Below are positions 23,986 to 33,170 of a DNA stretch of 64,000 bases, piece after piece; the first letter of the stretch is position 1; every line of letters begins with the position of its first letter. The position numbers were made by a program, and so were the translations under genes. Source of the stretch: Scatosoma sp900555925 (lineage in GTDB: Bacteria; Bacillota; Clostridia; Christensenellales; Borkfalkiaceae); contig CAUGYD010000002.1 in assembly GCA_959603585.1 (NCBI GenBank), positions 124,001 to 188,000 of the forward strand, written 5' to 3'. The notes under the pieces were generated by a model that saw only the letters and a list, made by a program, of their open reading frames with translations, was not told the origin of the DNA and did not search any database.

Positions 23986-24954
23986 TCAATTGAAAATTTT
24001 ATATATTGAAAAAACTGCTTTGAACAAGCTGTAATTTGTTTTCAAAAGGCGAATACACATTTTCGAAGCAAATGAAATGCCTTCGCATTGTTTTATCGCG
24101 TGATATTCCTCTTTTATCTCTTTTCGTACAGTTGAAATAAAATTTTTAGCCGTTTCCGAGTTTCTTTTTGTTCTGGATACCAAAAGACTGCTTTCAAAAA
24201 GGAAAAAATATATAAAATACGGAGTCAACTGCGGCTTTGCCTCGCACAAAAAATCCTTCAAGGATTTATAATTTTCGTAAGTAGATACAAACTGTTCGGA
24301 AAAACTCCGATGAGAAACACTCTCTTTGCGAATGACATAATGATATATCGCCTTTCCGCAATACTGGATTTTTCCCGGATGTCTCAACAAATAGTGAGAG
24401 AGTATATAATAATCCTCCCCGATAATCATGTTTGAAGGAGGAACAATTTCTGAAAGATAAGATTTCCGAAAAACTTTATCACAAAGATAATTAGAAATTT
24501 CACCTTTCCGATTCATCACCAGCATGACAAAATCCGTTTCCAGGCTATCATTCTTGATACTCTTAGCCACCGTCCTTCTTCCTTTATATTCCACTATATG
24601 GTTAAAACAGATAAACATGGTCTGATCGTCCAAACCAGCTATTTCCTCGTTAATCGTTGCCGCATAGTCCGCACTAACATAGTCATCCCCGTCGACAAAC
24701 GTCACATATTCCGAAGTTGCGCAATCAATTCCTCTTTTTCTGGAATATGAAACGCCCGAATTTTTCTCGTTTTTCAAAATTTTAAGCGTCTCTATTTTGG
24801 CTTTGAACCCTTCCAAAATTTCATCCGTATTGTCTTCGGAACCATCATTGATACAAATCAATTCAAAATCCTTAGATGTTTGTCCGACGAAACTCTGCAA
24901 ACAACGTGAAAGGTATTCTCCGCCATTATATACAGGCACAATCACCGAAAACAT
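23986..24954 (-). CDS. Family 2 glycosyltransferase
   Basis: This 322-residue protein has a GT-A nucleotide-sugar transferase domain: FSVIVPVYNGGEYLSRCLQSFVGQ at the N terminus, INDGSEDNTDEIL, and the metal-binding FVDGDDYVSADY. A later GEDYYILSHYLLR segment is typical of teichoic-acid, capsule or exopolysaccharide GT2 enzymes. The C-terminal 100 residues are helical and hydrophobic but not clearly membrane-spanning. The acceptor is unknown, since no polysaccharide cluster surrounds it. It has its own promoter, and a GGAG site precedes the ATG. Confidence 0.88.
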   Translation of the reverse strand: MFSVIVPVYNGGEYLSRCLQSFVGQTSKDFELICINDGSEDNTDEILEGFKAKIETLKILKNEKNSGVSYSRKRGIDCATSEYVTFVDGDDYVSADYAATINEEIAGLDDQTMFICFNHIVEYKGRRTVAKSIKNDSLETDFVMLVMNRKGEISNYLCDKVFRKSYLSEIVPPSNMIIGEDYYILSHYLLRHPGKIQYCGKAIYHYVIRKESVSHRSFSEQFVSTYENYKSLKDFLCEAKPQLTPYFIYFFLFESSLLVSRTKRNSETAKNFISTVRKEIKEEYHAIKQCEGISFASKMCIRLLKTNYSLFKAVFSIYKIFN

Positions 24955-25004
24955 ATTGTATTTTCTCCATTATATTTTTAATTTCACTGTTCAGTTTCCT
25001 CTAT

Positions 25005-25033
25005 ATTATAGCCAATTTCGACAAATTTTTCAA
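25005..25033 (-). promoter_or_regulatory. Promoter of the glycosyltransferase gene
   Basis: TTGAAA (25033-25028), a 17-nt spacer and TATAAT (25010-25005) on the minus strand lie about 50 nt before the ATG. Confidence 0.75.
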
Positions 25034-25100
25034 CATTTTTACGCAAAAAAATTTGTAATTTTTTTATTTTTTTGCACATATTCTGAGTTTACCCGCATAA

Positions 25101-25130
25101 GAAAACCGCGGTCAGAGTTTTCCGCCGCGG
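25101..25130 (-). terminator. GC-rich hairpin terminator of the putative RNA upstream of the glycosyltransferase
   Basis: On the minus strand CCGCGG (25130-25125) pairs with CCGCGG (25111-25106) around a 13-nt loop, followed by TTTTC. The T-run is short, so it is a weaker candidate than the others. Confidence 0.5.
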
Positions 25131-25366
25131 AATAATTATCTTGTTATCATCCTCTCAGTTATGCGACTTTGCAACCAAAAAGTTGCAAAGCGCCGTTAAC
25201 CGTTTTTTCAAAGAGCATATTCAAAGTTTTCGCCGACGGGAGCAAAGAATTCTGTATGCGGGGCCTTTTCTGGCTTCCGTCTTTGCCTTTGAAAAAGCAC
25301 ATCGATTTTCCTCGATTTACTTTCACCTTCCCCCTGCGGCCAAACTGATTTTGCCTTTGTAACAAT
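25101..25366 (-). ncRNA. Candidate structured non-coding RNA in a 470-bp gap
   Basis: No convincing protein is encoded here. On the minus strand overlapping TATAAT boxes (25377-25367) are followed by TTGTTA near the predicted 5' end. This is complementary to TAACAA near 25139-25144. Between them lie small hairpins, notably CTTTGCAAC-TTTTT-GTTGCAAAG (about 25164-25189) and ATCGA/TCGAT, and the segment ends in a GC-rich hairpin with T residues. End pairing, internal hairpins and flanking promoter and terminator signals suggest a transcript of about 260 nt. No good -35 is visible. I could not match it to 6S, SRP, tmRNA, RNase P or a known riboswitch. Confidence 0.35.
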
Positions 25367-25428
25367 ATTATATTATATGCAGGCAGTACTAATGATATAC
25401 ACAAAAAAAAGACAAAAGAAAAAATTTT

Positions 25429-26355
25429 TCAAGAAATTTCTGTCACGCGAAGATTGCTCAATACTTCCTCGTATTTTTCTCGCGTAAAGGAAATCTTTCC
25501 TACCGTTGTGACGGTAGCCGTACCGGCAGCAACGCCCGCGCGCAAAATGTCCGGAAGAGGAGCACCCTGCTCCATCATCATCGCCGCAGCGGCAATCATA
25601 CCGTCGCCCGCCCCCACCGTCGAATTTACGGCGACATTGATGCTTTTGCAATAATAATGATGCGCCCCGTCCGTAATAATCGCTCCGTCCTTTCCGAGCG
25701 ACAAAAGCACGGTTTTCGCTCCGCGGTCAATAAGTTCCCGACAACCGGAAAGCAAATCTTGTTTATCCGTAATTTCCCGTCCCAAAGTATTTTGCAGCTC
25801 GTCGAGATTGGGCTTTGCAAGATCTACTCCCGCTTTTAACGCCGAAAAGAGCCGCTCGCCTTCCGCGTCCACGATTTTAAGGGCTTTCGAATCGACGGAA
25901 CGAAATAAACTTTCATAGTATTCAGCAGGCACGCCGCGAGGGAGACTGCCTGAAATGACGGTAACATTACTCCGAGCCGAAAGCATTTGCACCATGCCGA
26001 GGAGTTCCCCCGTCTTGCCTTCTCCGACTTCCTCTCCGACGTCGTTCACTTCCGTAAGCATAGATTTATTATCGATAAATTTATAATTTTCTCTGACACG
26101 TCCTTTATTCCAAACAAAAGTGAAAGGAACGCCTTCTTTATCGAGGGCATTTTCAAACATATATCCGTTTTCGTTATACATCAGTCCTGTCGCATACGGC
26201 TCGCCGCCCAGACGAGCGACCCCGATTGCTACATTTAAGGCCTTTCCCGTAAAGGAAAGCGTTTTACTTTTTACGATATTTGTCTTTCCGACATTGAGGG
26301 AATCAAGTTCTATGGTTATGTCCGTGCAGGGACTCAAACAAACGGTTAAAATCAT
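25429..26355 (-). CDS. PfkB-family phosphofructokinase (1-phosphofructokinase-like)
   Basis: This 308-residue sugar-phosphate kinase of the FruK/LacC/PfkB branch phosphorylates a phosphorylated hexose with ATP. The family pattern MILTVCLSPCTDITIELD, SGSLPRGVPAEYY, DAEGERL...KPNLDEL and STVGAGDGM with the catalytic Asp is present. The sugar-binding motif usually reading GGKGIN is FTGKALN here, so the exact substrate (fructose 1-phosphate, fructose 6-phosphate or tagatose 6-phosphate) is uncertain. No PTS fructose permease is nearby. The ATG at 26355 is chosen over an upstream frame extension because AAAGGAG precedes it and it matches the family N terminus. Confidence 0.82.
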   Translation of the reverse strand: MILTVCLSPCTDITIELDSLNVGKTNIVKSKTLSFTGKALNVAIGVARLGGEPYATGLMYNENGYMFENALDKEGVPFTFVWNKGRVRENYKFIDNKSMLTEVNDVGEEVGEGKTGELLGMVQMLSARSNVTVISGSLPRGVPAEYYESLFRSVDSKALKIVDAEGERLFSALKAGVDLAKPNLDELQNTLGREITDKQDLLSGCRELIDRGAKTVLLSLGKDGAIITDGAHHYYCKSINVAVNSTVGAGDGMIAAAAMMMEQGAPLPDILRAGVAAGTATVTTVGKISFTREKYEEVLSNLRVTEIS

Positions 26356-26409
26356 AAAAAAAGGCTCCTTTGCAGCGACAAAAAAATGTCTTATCGCCAA
26401 ACCCAATTT

Positions 26410-26438
26410 ATTATACAATAAAACGTTAAAAATTTCAA
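26410..26438 (-). promoter_or_regulatory. Promoter of the FruK-like gene
   Basis: TTGAAA (26438-26433), a 17-nt spacer and TATAAT (26415-26410) on the minus strand, with the ATG about 54 nt downstream. Confidence 0.75.
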
Positions 26439-26487
26439 TACCAAATGGAAAAATTTTTGCGAAATTTTTAATTTTTTTGTCGTAAAA

Positions 26488-26517
26488 GAGCCGCTTTTTT
26501 CTTAGAAAAAAGCGGCT
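26488..26517 (-). terminator. Terminator of pfkA
   Basis: The stem AGCCGCTTTTTTCT/AGAAAAAAGCGGCT with a short loop begins about 10 nt after the pfkA stop. The T content is mostly inside the stem, followed by CTTTTACG on the minus strand. Confidence 0.75.
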
Positions 26518-26527
26518 GTTGTCCGAT

Positions 26528-27490
26528 TTACATGGAGATCATTTGAAGGGTCTCATACAATTCGTAATTAAAGGTCTTTTTCATGGATACCGCTTCTATG
26601 ATATCCATATCGATGATTTCATTTTTGTGAATACCGACCACACGGTTTCCGATCCCTTCATTGAGAAGGCGAACCGCCTTATTGCCGAACTGTGCCGCCA
26701 ACATTCTGTCCGCCATGGAAGGCGAACCGCCGCGCTGAACGTGCCCGATACAGGTGGGACGAACGGAATAGGTCGTCACCTCCTGCAACTGTTTGGCAAA
26801 CTGTTCCGCACTCATGACACCTTCGGCCACCACGATGATGTTGGAATGTTTTCCGCTTGCACGCGAACGATTGATGCGCATGACGATATCGTCCATATCG
26901 AACGCAATTTCAGGCACGACGATAATCTCCGCGCCCGAAGCAATCCCGCTGTAAAGCGCGATATCGCCGCAGTGTCTGCCCATGACCTCTACGACGGAAA
27001 TACGCTCGTGAGAAGTCATTGTATCGCGGAGCTTATTGATGATATCGAGACAAGTATTCACCGCGGTATCGAAGCCGAGCGTATAATCGGTATACTGCAA
27101 ATCGTTGTCGATTGTTCCGGGAATCCCGATAGTCAAAACCCCAAACTCGTCGCTTAAATCCTTTGCGCCGCGGAAAGAACCGTCTCCGCCGATAACGACA
27201 AGTCCTTCGATCCCTCTACTTTCTAACGTCTTGGCAGCCTTTTGCCGCCCTTCCTTCGTGAGCAATTCGAGACATCTCGCCGTTCTCAGCATAGTACCGC
27301 CACGCTGGACAATATCGGAAACGCTGCGCATTTCCATGGGAATCAGGTCGTCCTCCAAAAGACCGGAATAGCCTCTTTGGATTCCGTAAACCTCCATGCC
27401 GTAATAGATTGCCGTTCTGACCACCGCGCGGATTGCCGCGTTCATGCCGGGAGCATCGCCGCCGCTCGTCAAAAGACCGATACGTTTCAT
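26528..27490 (-). CDS. pfkA: ATP-dependent 6-phosphofructokinase
   Basis: This 320-residue enzyme commits fructose 6-phosphate to glycolysis as a homotetramer. GLLTSGGDAPGMNAAIR, the ATP-type GGDGSFRGA (Gly rather than the Asp of pyrophosphate enzymes), catalytic PGTIDNDL and MGRHCGD match bacterial PfkA at its normal length. An ACGGAGGA site precedes the ATG. It lies downstream of dnaE on the same strand, a common clostridial neighbour pair, but has its own promoter. Confidence 0.97.
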   Translation of the reverse strand: MKRIGLLTSGGDAPGMNAAIRAVVRTAIYYGMEVYGIQRGYSGLLEDDLIPMEMRSVSDIVQRGGTMLRTARCLELLTKEGRQKAAKTLESRGIEGLVVIGGDGSFRGAKDLSDEFGVLTIGIPGTIDNDLQYTDYTLGFDTAVNTCLDIINKLRDTMTSHERISVVEVMGRHCGDIALYSGIASGAEIIVVPEIAFDMDDIVMRINRSRASGKHSNIIVVAEGVMSAEQFAKQLQEVTTYSVRPTCIGHVQRGGSPSMADRMLAAQFGNKAVRLLNEGIGNRVVGIHKNEIIDMDIIEAVSMKKTFNYELYETLQMISM

Positions 27491-27613
27491 TCTGTTATCC
27501 TCCGTCAGAGTAAATTGATAAAAATTATTTTTCCATTTTTGAAAGGTATCCTCGCGCCTTTCCGCGCCCGTCGATTTTCCCTCTTTGTCCGTACAACTTT
27601 ACTATTCCGATAT

Positions 27614-27641
27614 ATTATAACAAAACTTTACGAAAAAACAA
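27614..27641 (-). promoter_or_regulatory. Promoter of pfkA
   Basis: TTGTTT (27641-27636), a 16-nt spacer and TATAAT (27619-27614) on the minus strand. It gives a leader of about 120 nt, in which I see no known regulatory fold. Confidence 0.65.
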
Positions 27642-27670
27642 ACTCTTTTGACCACCTTTTCGGAAAATTT

Positions 27671-30600
27671 TCAAACAAGTTTTATACAATCTTCTCTTAA
27701 AAAGCTGGAAAGCTCCGCCATGAGCGCCCGATTCGGATTTACCTTCTGCGAACAGAGAAACTTTTTCCCCTCTTTTACGAAACAGACGGACGTTTCTCCC
27801 TCGTAAAAGCAAAGCGTTTCCATGAGCTCGTCCACATCCTCCTGTTCCAACTGAGAAATATTCAGCCACAGTTTTTTCGGAGCGGCCGGCTGTTCCTTTT
27901 TCGGCGGTGCTTCCGCTTCCTTTTTTTCCTTGGACGCAGAAACAGGTGCTGAGCCTTCTTCCAATTTGAACTCCGTCATTCTGTCCACGATAATCGTAGG
28001 CGCTTTTTCTTCGTTGATGTCTATTTTCCCGCTCAAAGACACAACCGCATCTATCGCGAGAAAACTTCTGACGCGATCGTATACATTGGGGAAACAAACG
28101 CACTCGACGGTGCCGTACATATCTTCCACCGTCACGAACGCCATAAACGAGCCTGACCGCGTCTGTAACTTTTTTATCCCCGCAATCATGCCGCCCATCG
28201 TCACCTGTTGTCCGTCCGAAAGTTCCGAGTACGTCTTTCCGCCCGTTTCCTCGTCCTCGACATAATCCGTGAGCATGGAACAGTTAAACGTCTTATCCTT
28301 GAAATACGCGACGTATTTTTCAAAGGGGTGTCCGCTGACGTAGACGCCGAGCACGGATTTTTCTTTGGAAAGGCGTTCCGTCGGCTCGTATTCCGGAATA
28401 TCGGGATAGTCGATTTCCAAGCCCTGTTCTTCGATGATGTCCCCGAACAGGGAAATTTGCGCTCCCGCCTTCTGTTTATCCATGGCGTTGACGCGGGTGA
28501 TCGCCTCGTCGTACACCGCCGCAAACTGCGCGCGGGGACGACCGAAACAATCGAACGCGCCCGCATAAATGAGGCTTTCGACGATGCGCTTATTGACATA
28601 TTTGGCGCAGCGGAGCACGAAATCGGAAAAATCCTTGAATTCACCGTGCGCGTTGCGTTCCTTTATGACGTCCTCGATGGGCGCCTGTCCCACGCCGCGA
28701 AGCGCGCCAAGGCCGAAGCGGAGTCCGTTCCCCTGAACGGAGAAAATATCTTTGGATTTATTGATATCGGGCGGAAGAACCTCGATATTCTTTTCCTTCA
28801 TGTATGCAATATACTTGGAAATTTCCTCGATTTTGTCGATACGGTCGTTCAGGATACCCGCAAGAAATTCTTTGGGATAAAAATATTTGAGATACGCCGT
28901 CCGATAAGCGACGACGGCATAAGCGGCGGCGTGTGATTTATTGAATGCGTAGGAAGCAAAGCTCTCCATATCCGCGAAAATTTTCGCGGCCACGTCCGCG
29001 GGAATCCCCTGCGCGGCACATCCCGTGATATTTCCGCCCTTATCGATATCGCCGTAAATAAATTTATCCTTCTGCGCCATCAGCTCGTCTTTATGTTTTT
29101 TCGCCATGGCGCGGCGGACGAGGTCTGCTTGTCCCAGGGAGTAGCCCGCGAGCTTCTGGAAAATCTGCATGACCTGCTCCTGATAAATGATGACGCCGTA
29201 GGAGTTTTTGAGGATAGGTTCCAGAAGCGGAGTGTCATACACAATTTTTTCGGGATGATTCTTATTGCGGATATAAGTGGGAATGAAATCCATGGGGCCC
29301 GGACGGTACAGAGAAATTCCCGCGATGAGGTCTTCGAGACAATTTGGCTGCAACTCTTTCATGAACTTTTTCATGCCGCCTTGTTCGAGTTGGAACACCG
29401 CGTCCGTATCCCCCGAAGAAATCAACTGATATGCTTCGGGCACGTCGTTGCCGATTTCGTTGAAATCGATATCGATTCCTAGTCCCTCTTTAATATACGT
29501 AAGCGTATTTTTAATGTCCGTCAAAGTGGTGAGGGCGAGGAAGTCCATTTTCAGCATGCCGACGGCCTCCACCTCTTTCATGTCGAACTGTGTGACGATA
29601 TCGTCGCCGTTGCGCGCGAGCGGGACATTATCGGAAAGCACTTTATTGCAAATGACGACGCCGGCGGCGTGCTCGGAAGTATTTTTCGGCATGCCCTCCA
29701 ATTTGAGGCCCATATCGATAACCCGATGAAGCTCCTCGTTATTTTCGTATACTTCGATAAATTCGGGATTCTTCTTTTTCTTTTGCTCCGCAAGTGTCTT
29801 TTCCGTATCCGAGCGTTTATCTTCGGGAAGGTTCGGGTCGGCGAGCTTCTTTTCGATTTTTTCGATGTTCAGGCCCAAAAGTTCCCGAATCGTGGACTTT
29901 CCGTCCATGAGCTTCGCCACCTTATCCGTTTCGGAATAGGGAATCCCCATAACCCGCCCGACGTCCTTGATGACGGCGCGTGAAGCCAGCGTACCGAAAG
30001 TGACGATTTGCGCCACGTTTTCAGGGTGGTATTTCTCGCGGACATATTCAATCGTTTCATACCGCCGCTTAGTGCAGAAGTCCACGTCGAAGTCGGGCAT
30101 GGAAACGCGGTCGGGATTGAGGAAACGCTCAAAAATCAACTCGTATTTCAAGGGGTCTACGTCGGTAATTCCGATAGAATAGGCGACGATGCTCCCGACC
30201 CCCGATCCGCGCCCCGGCCCCACGGGAATATCGTGCAGGCGCGACCAGTTGATATAGTCCCAGACTATCAGGAAGTAATCCGCAAAGCCCATTTTTATGA
30301 TAATGCCGAGCTCGTATTCCACGCGCTGTTTAATGGTATCCGTCACCTCTTTATACCGTTTCGGAATTCCCTCCCACGTCAGTTTCGTCAGGTATTCGGG
30401 AGAGGTCGAGCCGTCATCCGGCTTATACAGTGGAATCAACGACGTATCGCGAATGGGCGTGCCGTTGGGCTTTAAGTCGAAAACCGGCTCTTCGATTTTA
30501 TTTGCGATGACGCGGGTATTGGAAATCGCTTCCGGAACATAATCGAAAAGTGCCGCCATTTCGTCGCCCGTTTTCATATAAAATTCGTGCGTTTCAAATT

Positions 30601-31297
30601 TCATACGCTTGGGGTCTGCGAGCGTCTTTTTCGTCTGAATACAGAGCAGGATATCCTGAGCCTCCCAATCCTCTTTATGGATATAGTGTACGTCGTTGGT
30701 CGCAACGAGCTGAATATCGAGCTCCCGCGCGATTTGAATGAGCTGGGGAATGACCTGTTTTTCCTCTGCGATTCCGTGATCTTGGATTTCAATATAGAAA
30801 TCCTCACCGAATACGTCCTTCATCTCCTGCGCCCAAGCCTTTGCCGCGTCATAATCGCCCTGCAAAAGCAGCTGGGGCATGCGCCCCGCGAGGCAGGCGG
30901 AAAGACAGATGACGCCTTCGTGATGCTCTTTGAGGAGCTTATAATCTATCCTCGGCTTGCCGTAAAAACCGTCGATATACGAAAGAGAATCGAGCTTTAC
31001 GATATTTTTATACCCCGTCTTGTTCTTGGCGAGCACGATAATGTGCTCCGTCTTTGTTCCGGGGCGCTTGTCGAGATAATCGTCCGTGGCATACAGCTCG
31101 CAGCCGATGATGTATTTGATTCCCTTTTTGACGCATTCCTCTGCAAAATAGAGAGATGCGTACATATTGCCGTGATCGGTGACGGCACAGCAGTCGATAT
31201 TGTTTTTGACGAGATAATCGACGAGGTCGTCCACCTTCGCCGCTCCGTCCAGCAGGCTGTATTCCGTATGCAAATGCAAATGTACAAAATCCGTCAT
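27671..31297 (-). CDS. dnaE: DNA polymerase III alpha subunit DnaE
   Basis: This 1208-residue replicative polymerase starts with a PHP domain (HLHTEYSLLDG, DHGNMYASL, GCELY). The catalytic palm follows, with GPGRGSGVGSIVAY and the aspartates of PDFDVDF. The fingers/thumb include YQEQVMQIFQKLAGYS, and an internal clamp-binding motif QISLFG lies near residue 940. An OB-fold (VTMGGMIAGIKKLQTRSGSFMAFVTVEDMYG) and a short C-terminal tail end the chain. It is DnaE rather than PolC, as there is no exonuclease insert. GAGGAA precedes the ATG, and it follows whiA by 30 nt. Confidence 0.97.
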   Translation of the reverse strand: MTDFVHLHLHTEYSLLDGAAKVDDLVDYLVKNNIDCCAVTDHGNMYASLYFAEECVKKGIKYIIGCELYATDDYLDKRPGTKTEHIIVLAKNKTGYKNIVKLDSLSYIDGFYGKPRIDYKLLKEHHEGVICLSACLAGRMPQLLLQGDYDAAKAWAQEMKDVFGEDFYIEIQDHGIAEEKQVIPQLIQIARELDIQLVATNDVHYIHKEDWEAQDILLCIQTKKTLADPKRMKFETHEFYMKTGDEMAALFDYVPEAISNTRVIANKIEEPVFDLKPNGTPIRDTSLIPLYKPDDGSTSPEYLTKLTWEGIPKRYKEVTDTIKQRVEYELGIIIKMGFADYFLIVWDYINWSRLHDIPVGPGRGSGVGSIVAYSIGITDVDPLKYELIFERFLNPDRVSMPDFDVDFCTKRRYETIEYVREKYHPENVAQIVTFGTLASRAVIKDVGRVMGIPYSETDKVAKLMDGKSTIRELLGLNIEKIEKKLADPNLPEDKRSDTEKTLAEQKKKKNPEFIEVYENNEELHRVIDMGLKLEGMPKNTSEHAAGVVICNKVLSDNVPLARNGDDIVTQFDMKEVEAVGMLKMDFLALTTLTDIKNTLTYIKEGLGIDIDFNEIGNDVPEAYQLISSGDTDAVFQLEQGGMKKFMKELQPNCLEDLIAGISLYRPGPMDFIPTYIRNKNHPEKIVYDTPLLEPILKNSYGVIIYQEQVMQIFQKLAGYSLGQADLVRRAMAKKHKDELMAQKDKFIYGDIDKGGNITGCAAQGIPADVAAKIFADMESFASYAFNKSHAAAYAVVAYRTAYLKYFYPKEFLAGILNDRIDKIEEISKYIAYMKEKNIEVLPPDINKSKDIFSVQGNGLRFGLGALRGVGQAPIEDVIKERNAHGEFKDFSDFVLRCAKYVNKRIVESLIYAGAFDCFGRPRAQFAAVYDEAITRVNAMDKQKAGAQISLFGDIIEEQGLEIDYPDIPEYEPTERLSKEKSVLGVYVSGHPFEKYVAYFKDKTFNCSMLTDYVEDEETGGKTYSELSDGQQVTMGGMIAGIKKLQTRSGSFMAFVTVEDMYGTVECVCFPNVYDRVRSFLAIDAVVSLSGKIDINEEKAPTIIVDRMTEFKLEEGSAPVSASKEKKEAEAPPKKEQPAAPKKLWLNISQLEQEDVDELMETLCFYEGETSVCFVKEGKKFLCSQKVNPNRALMAELSSFLREDCIKLV

Positions 31298-31327
31298 AAT
31301 TCCTCGTTGTTTCTCCGTATTCCTTTT

Positions 31328-32269
31328 TCAGTCGTTCCGCCCGCATTCGCGGGAAATTTCTTCTATCCTTCTCAGCCGATGGTTGAGACAGCTTTTACTC
31401 ACGTTCAGTTTTTCCGCCAGCTCTTTCAACGACAGTGCGGGATAATCGAGCCTCGCCTTCGCCGTTTCTCTCATCTCCTCCTCCAAAGAACAAAGTCCGA
31501 CGTTTTCTTCTATGGCACGAATCGCCATCACCTGCCTTACGGCAGCGGTCGCCGTTTTATCCGCGTTCCCCGAAAAACAATTCGCCGCCCGATTGTTCCG
31601 ATTGGCTTCGTCGCGCTTTTCCACCAAAAGCGAAAACTTTTTCAAAGCGTTTTCCGCCCCCACGACGGAAAGAAAATCGGAAATCGTCTCCTTGCTCTTG
31701 ACATAGACGACAAAAGCCCCGCTCCGTCTGACCGTCTTTGCAAGGAGTTCCTCTCCGTCCAAAAGAGCCCGAAAATCCTCCGCAGGCTTTTGTTCGGGAA
31801 ATACAAATTCGAGGTGATAACCCGTCCTACCCCCGTCCGAGGGAAGAATACAGCTCCCGCCGCCCAAAAAGGCTCCTTTAATATAGGCGAGGGCGCACTC
31901 TCGGTCCGAAACCGTTTTCTTTCGGATTCCCTTGGAAAATTCCCCGTTCCGTTTCACGAGCCCCAGGGCATACAGGATCTCAGCGGAATTTTCGCCCGAA
32001 AGCTCGAATATGAGCTTCCCGCGCCCGCTCATTCTGTCCACGGAAGCGCGGGCCACGGAGAGCTCCTCTTGAAATTCGCGCTCGAAAAGCGCGGTAAAAA
32101 ACTCTGCGACGTTTTCCGTTTCGCTTATAATGGAGAACGTCGGTACCCCCTCCCGCACCGAAAGGAGACCGCTCGTGCGCACGAAAGCGGACAGAGCCGC
32201 CCTTCCTGCCGCTCCGCCCGATATTCCGCGAGATATGATTTCCCTTTTGACATCCGAAGTAAAATTCAT
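31328..32269 (-). CDS. whiA: WhiA DNA-binding regulator
   Basis: This 313-residue protein joins two degenerate LAGLIDADG homing-endonuclease-like domains (FVRTSGLLSV..., AYIKGAFLGGGSC) to a C-terminal helix-turn-helix (LSLKELAEKLNVSKSCLNHRLRRIEEI). WhiA proteins affect sporulation in Streptomyces, and cell division and chromosome segregation in Bacillus. In most Bacillota whiA follows rapZ and yvcK; here those two are absent and a PHP phosphoesterase gene precedes it. The ribosome site AGGA is close to the ATG and weak. Confidence 0.93.
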   Translation of the reverse strand: MNFTSDVKREIISRGISGGAAGRAALSAFVRTSGLLSVREGVPTFSIISETENVAEFFTALFEREFQEELSVARASVDRMSGRGKLIFELSGENSAEILYALGLVKRNGEFSKGIRKKTVSDRECALAYIKGAFLGGGSCILPSDGGRTGYHLEFVFPEQKPAEDFRALLDGEELLAKTVRRSGAFVVYVKSKETISDFLSVVGAENALKKFSLLVEKRDEANRNNRAANCFSGNADKTATAAVRQVMAIRAIEENVGLCSLEEEMRETAKARLDYPALSLKELAEKLNVSKSCLNHRLRRIEEISRECGRND

Positions 32270-32361
32270 TTCCTGTCTTTATCCGTATCTTTGAACGTCT
32301 GTTACGTTTCTTAAAAGTTTATCTGCATGCCTTAAACTTCTATTCGCGTTCCCGGAACGTC

Positions 32362-33135
32362 TTATCTATGTTCCTTAAACTGTCTGAAACGAAAGGTCGG
32401 GAACCGCCCGTCGATATTGTCTATCCGTTCGGGCGGAACGCTCACTCTTTGAAGCTGTTCCTCGACCAGCCGCGTATCGCCCACCCTGTCCACGGAATGT
32501 GCGTCCGAATCGATTACAAACCGCACGCCCGTTTCGACGACCTTATAAAGCTCCTCATCGGTCAGGTGCGTCTTTTTGGAATTGAGCTCGATATACGTAC
32601 CGTAATCCGCCGCGCACTTTGCGACCTCCGCCGCGTCCGCGGGACAAAGGTAACAAAGGTGGCTGACGATATCCACGGGATTTCTCTTTATCATGTTGAT
32701 ATAAGCGCGGGTATTGCGCTTTATCAAAGATTCAGGCGGTTTGCGGCCGAATTTGTCCACGGTGAAATTGCCGCCGAAATAATGCCACCAATCACCGAAA
32801 GTCTCATAAGCGATAAGGACGTGTTTCCCGCAGATAAAGAGGTCGAAATCGTCGTAATCGGCTTCCGTCAAATCCGAAAGTCCGCTTTCGCCGCGAATAT
32901 TCGCCTCCATTCCGACCAATACATCTATTTCCAGCGCCTTCGATGCTTCCATACAGTCCCGTTTCAAAGAAGGGACCTTCTTTCGTTTAAGACCAAAGGC
33001 CAGATGAGAAAATCCGTGGTCGGTGATACCTATCTGTTTGAGTCCCAATTCCTTAGCACGCGCCGCGTTTTCCATCACGGTGCCTTTGCCGTGGGAATAG
33101 GGCGTGTGCGTATGATAATCCGCCGTTAAAATCAT
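32362..33135 (-). CDS. PHP-domain phosphoesterase
   Basis: This 257-residue single-domain PHP protein has the metal-binding motifs DYHTHTPYSHG at 6-16, TDHGFSH, ELNSK and SDAHS. It resembles the YcdX/histidinol-phosphatase-like PHP group that hydrolyses phosphate esters. Many clostridial chromosomes carry such a gene between murB and whiA, as here. AGAGGA precedes the ATG; murB ends 35 nt upstream. The substrate is unknown. Confidence 0.85.
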   Translation of the reverse strand: MILTADYHTHTPYSHGKGTVMENAARAKELGLKQIGITDHGFSHLAFGLKRKKVPSLKRDCMEASKALEIDVLVGMEANIRGESGLSDLTEADYDDFDLFICGKHVLIAYETFGDWWHYFGGNFTVDKFGRKPPESLIKRNTRAYINMIKRNPVDIVSHLCYLCPADAAEVAKCAADYGTYIELNSKKTHLTDEELYKVVETGVRFVIDSDAHSVDRVGDTRLVEEQLQRVSVPPERIDNIDGRFPTFRFRQFKEHR

Positions 33136-33170
33136 GTGTAATCCTCTATATTGTTATGTACTCCCGTCCG

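Noticed and set aside
23573..23989. Minus-strand frame of 138 codons beginning at the ribosome site of the small Cys-rich gene
   Set aside because: It overlaps the better supported 64-residue gene in another frame and covers the promoter region of the ABC transporter; composition is not protein-like.
25159..25404. Minus-strand frame of 81 codons starting MCISLVLPAYN
   Set aside because: The start lies upstream of the -10 boxes, there is no ribosome site, and the body is a Lys/Arg-rich string with no family resemblance. The hairpins fit a non-coding RNA or simple intergenic sequence better.
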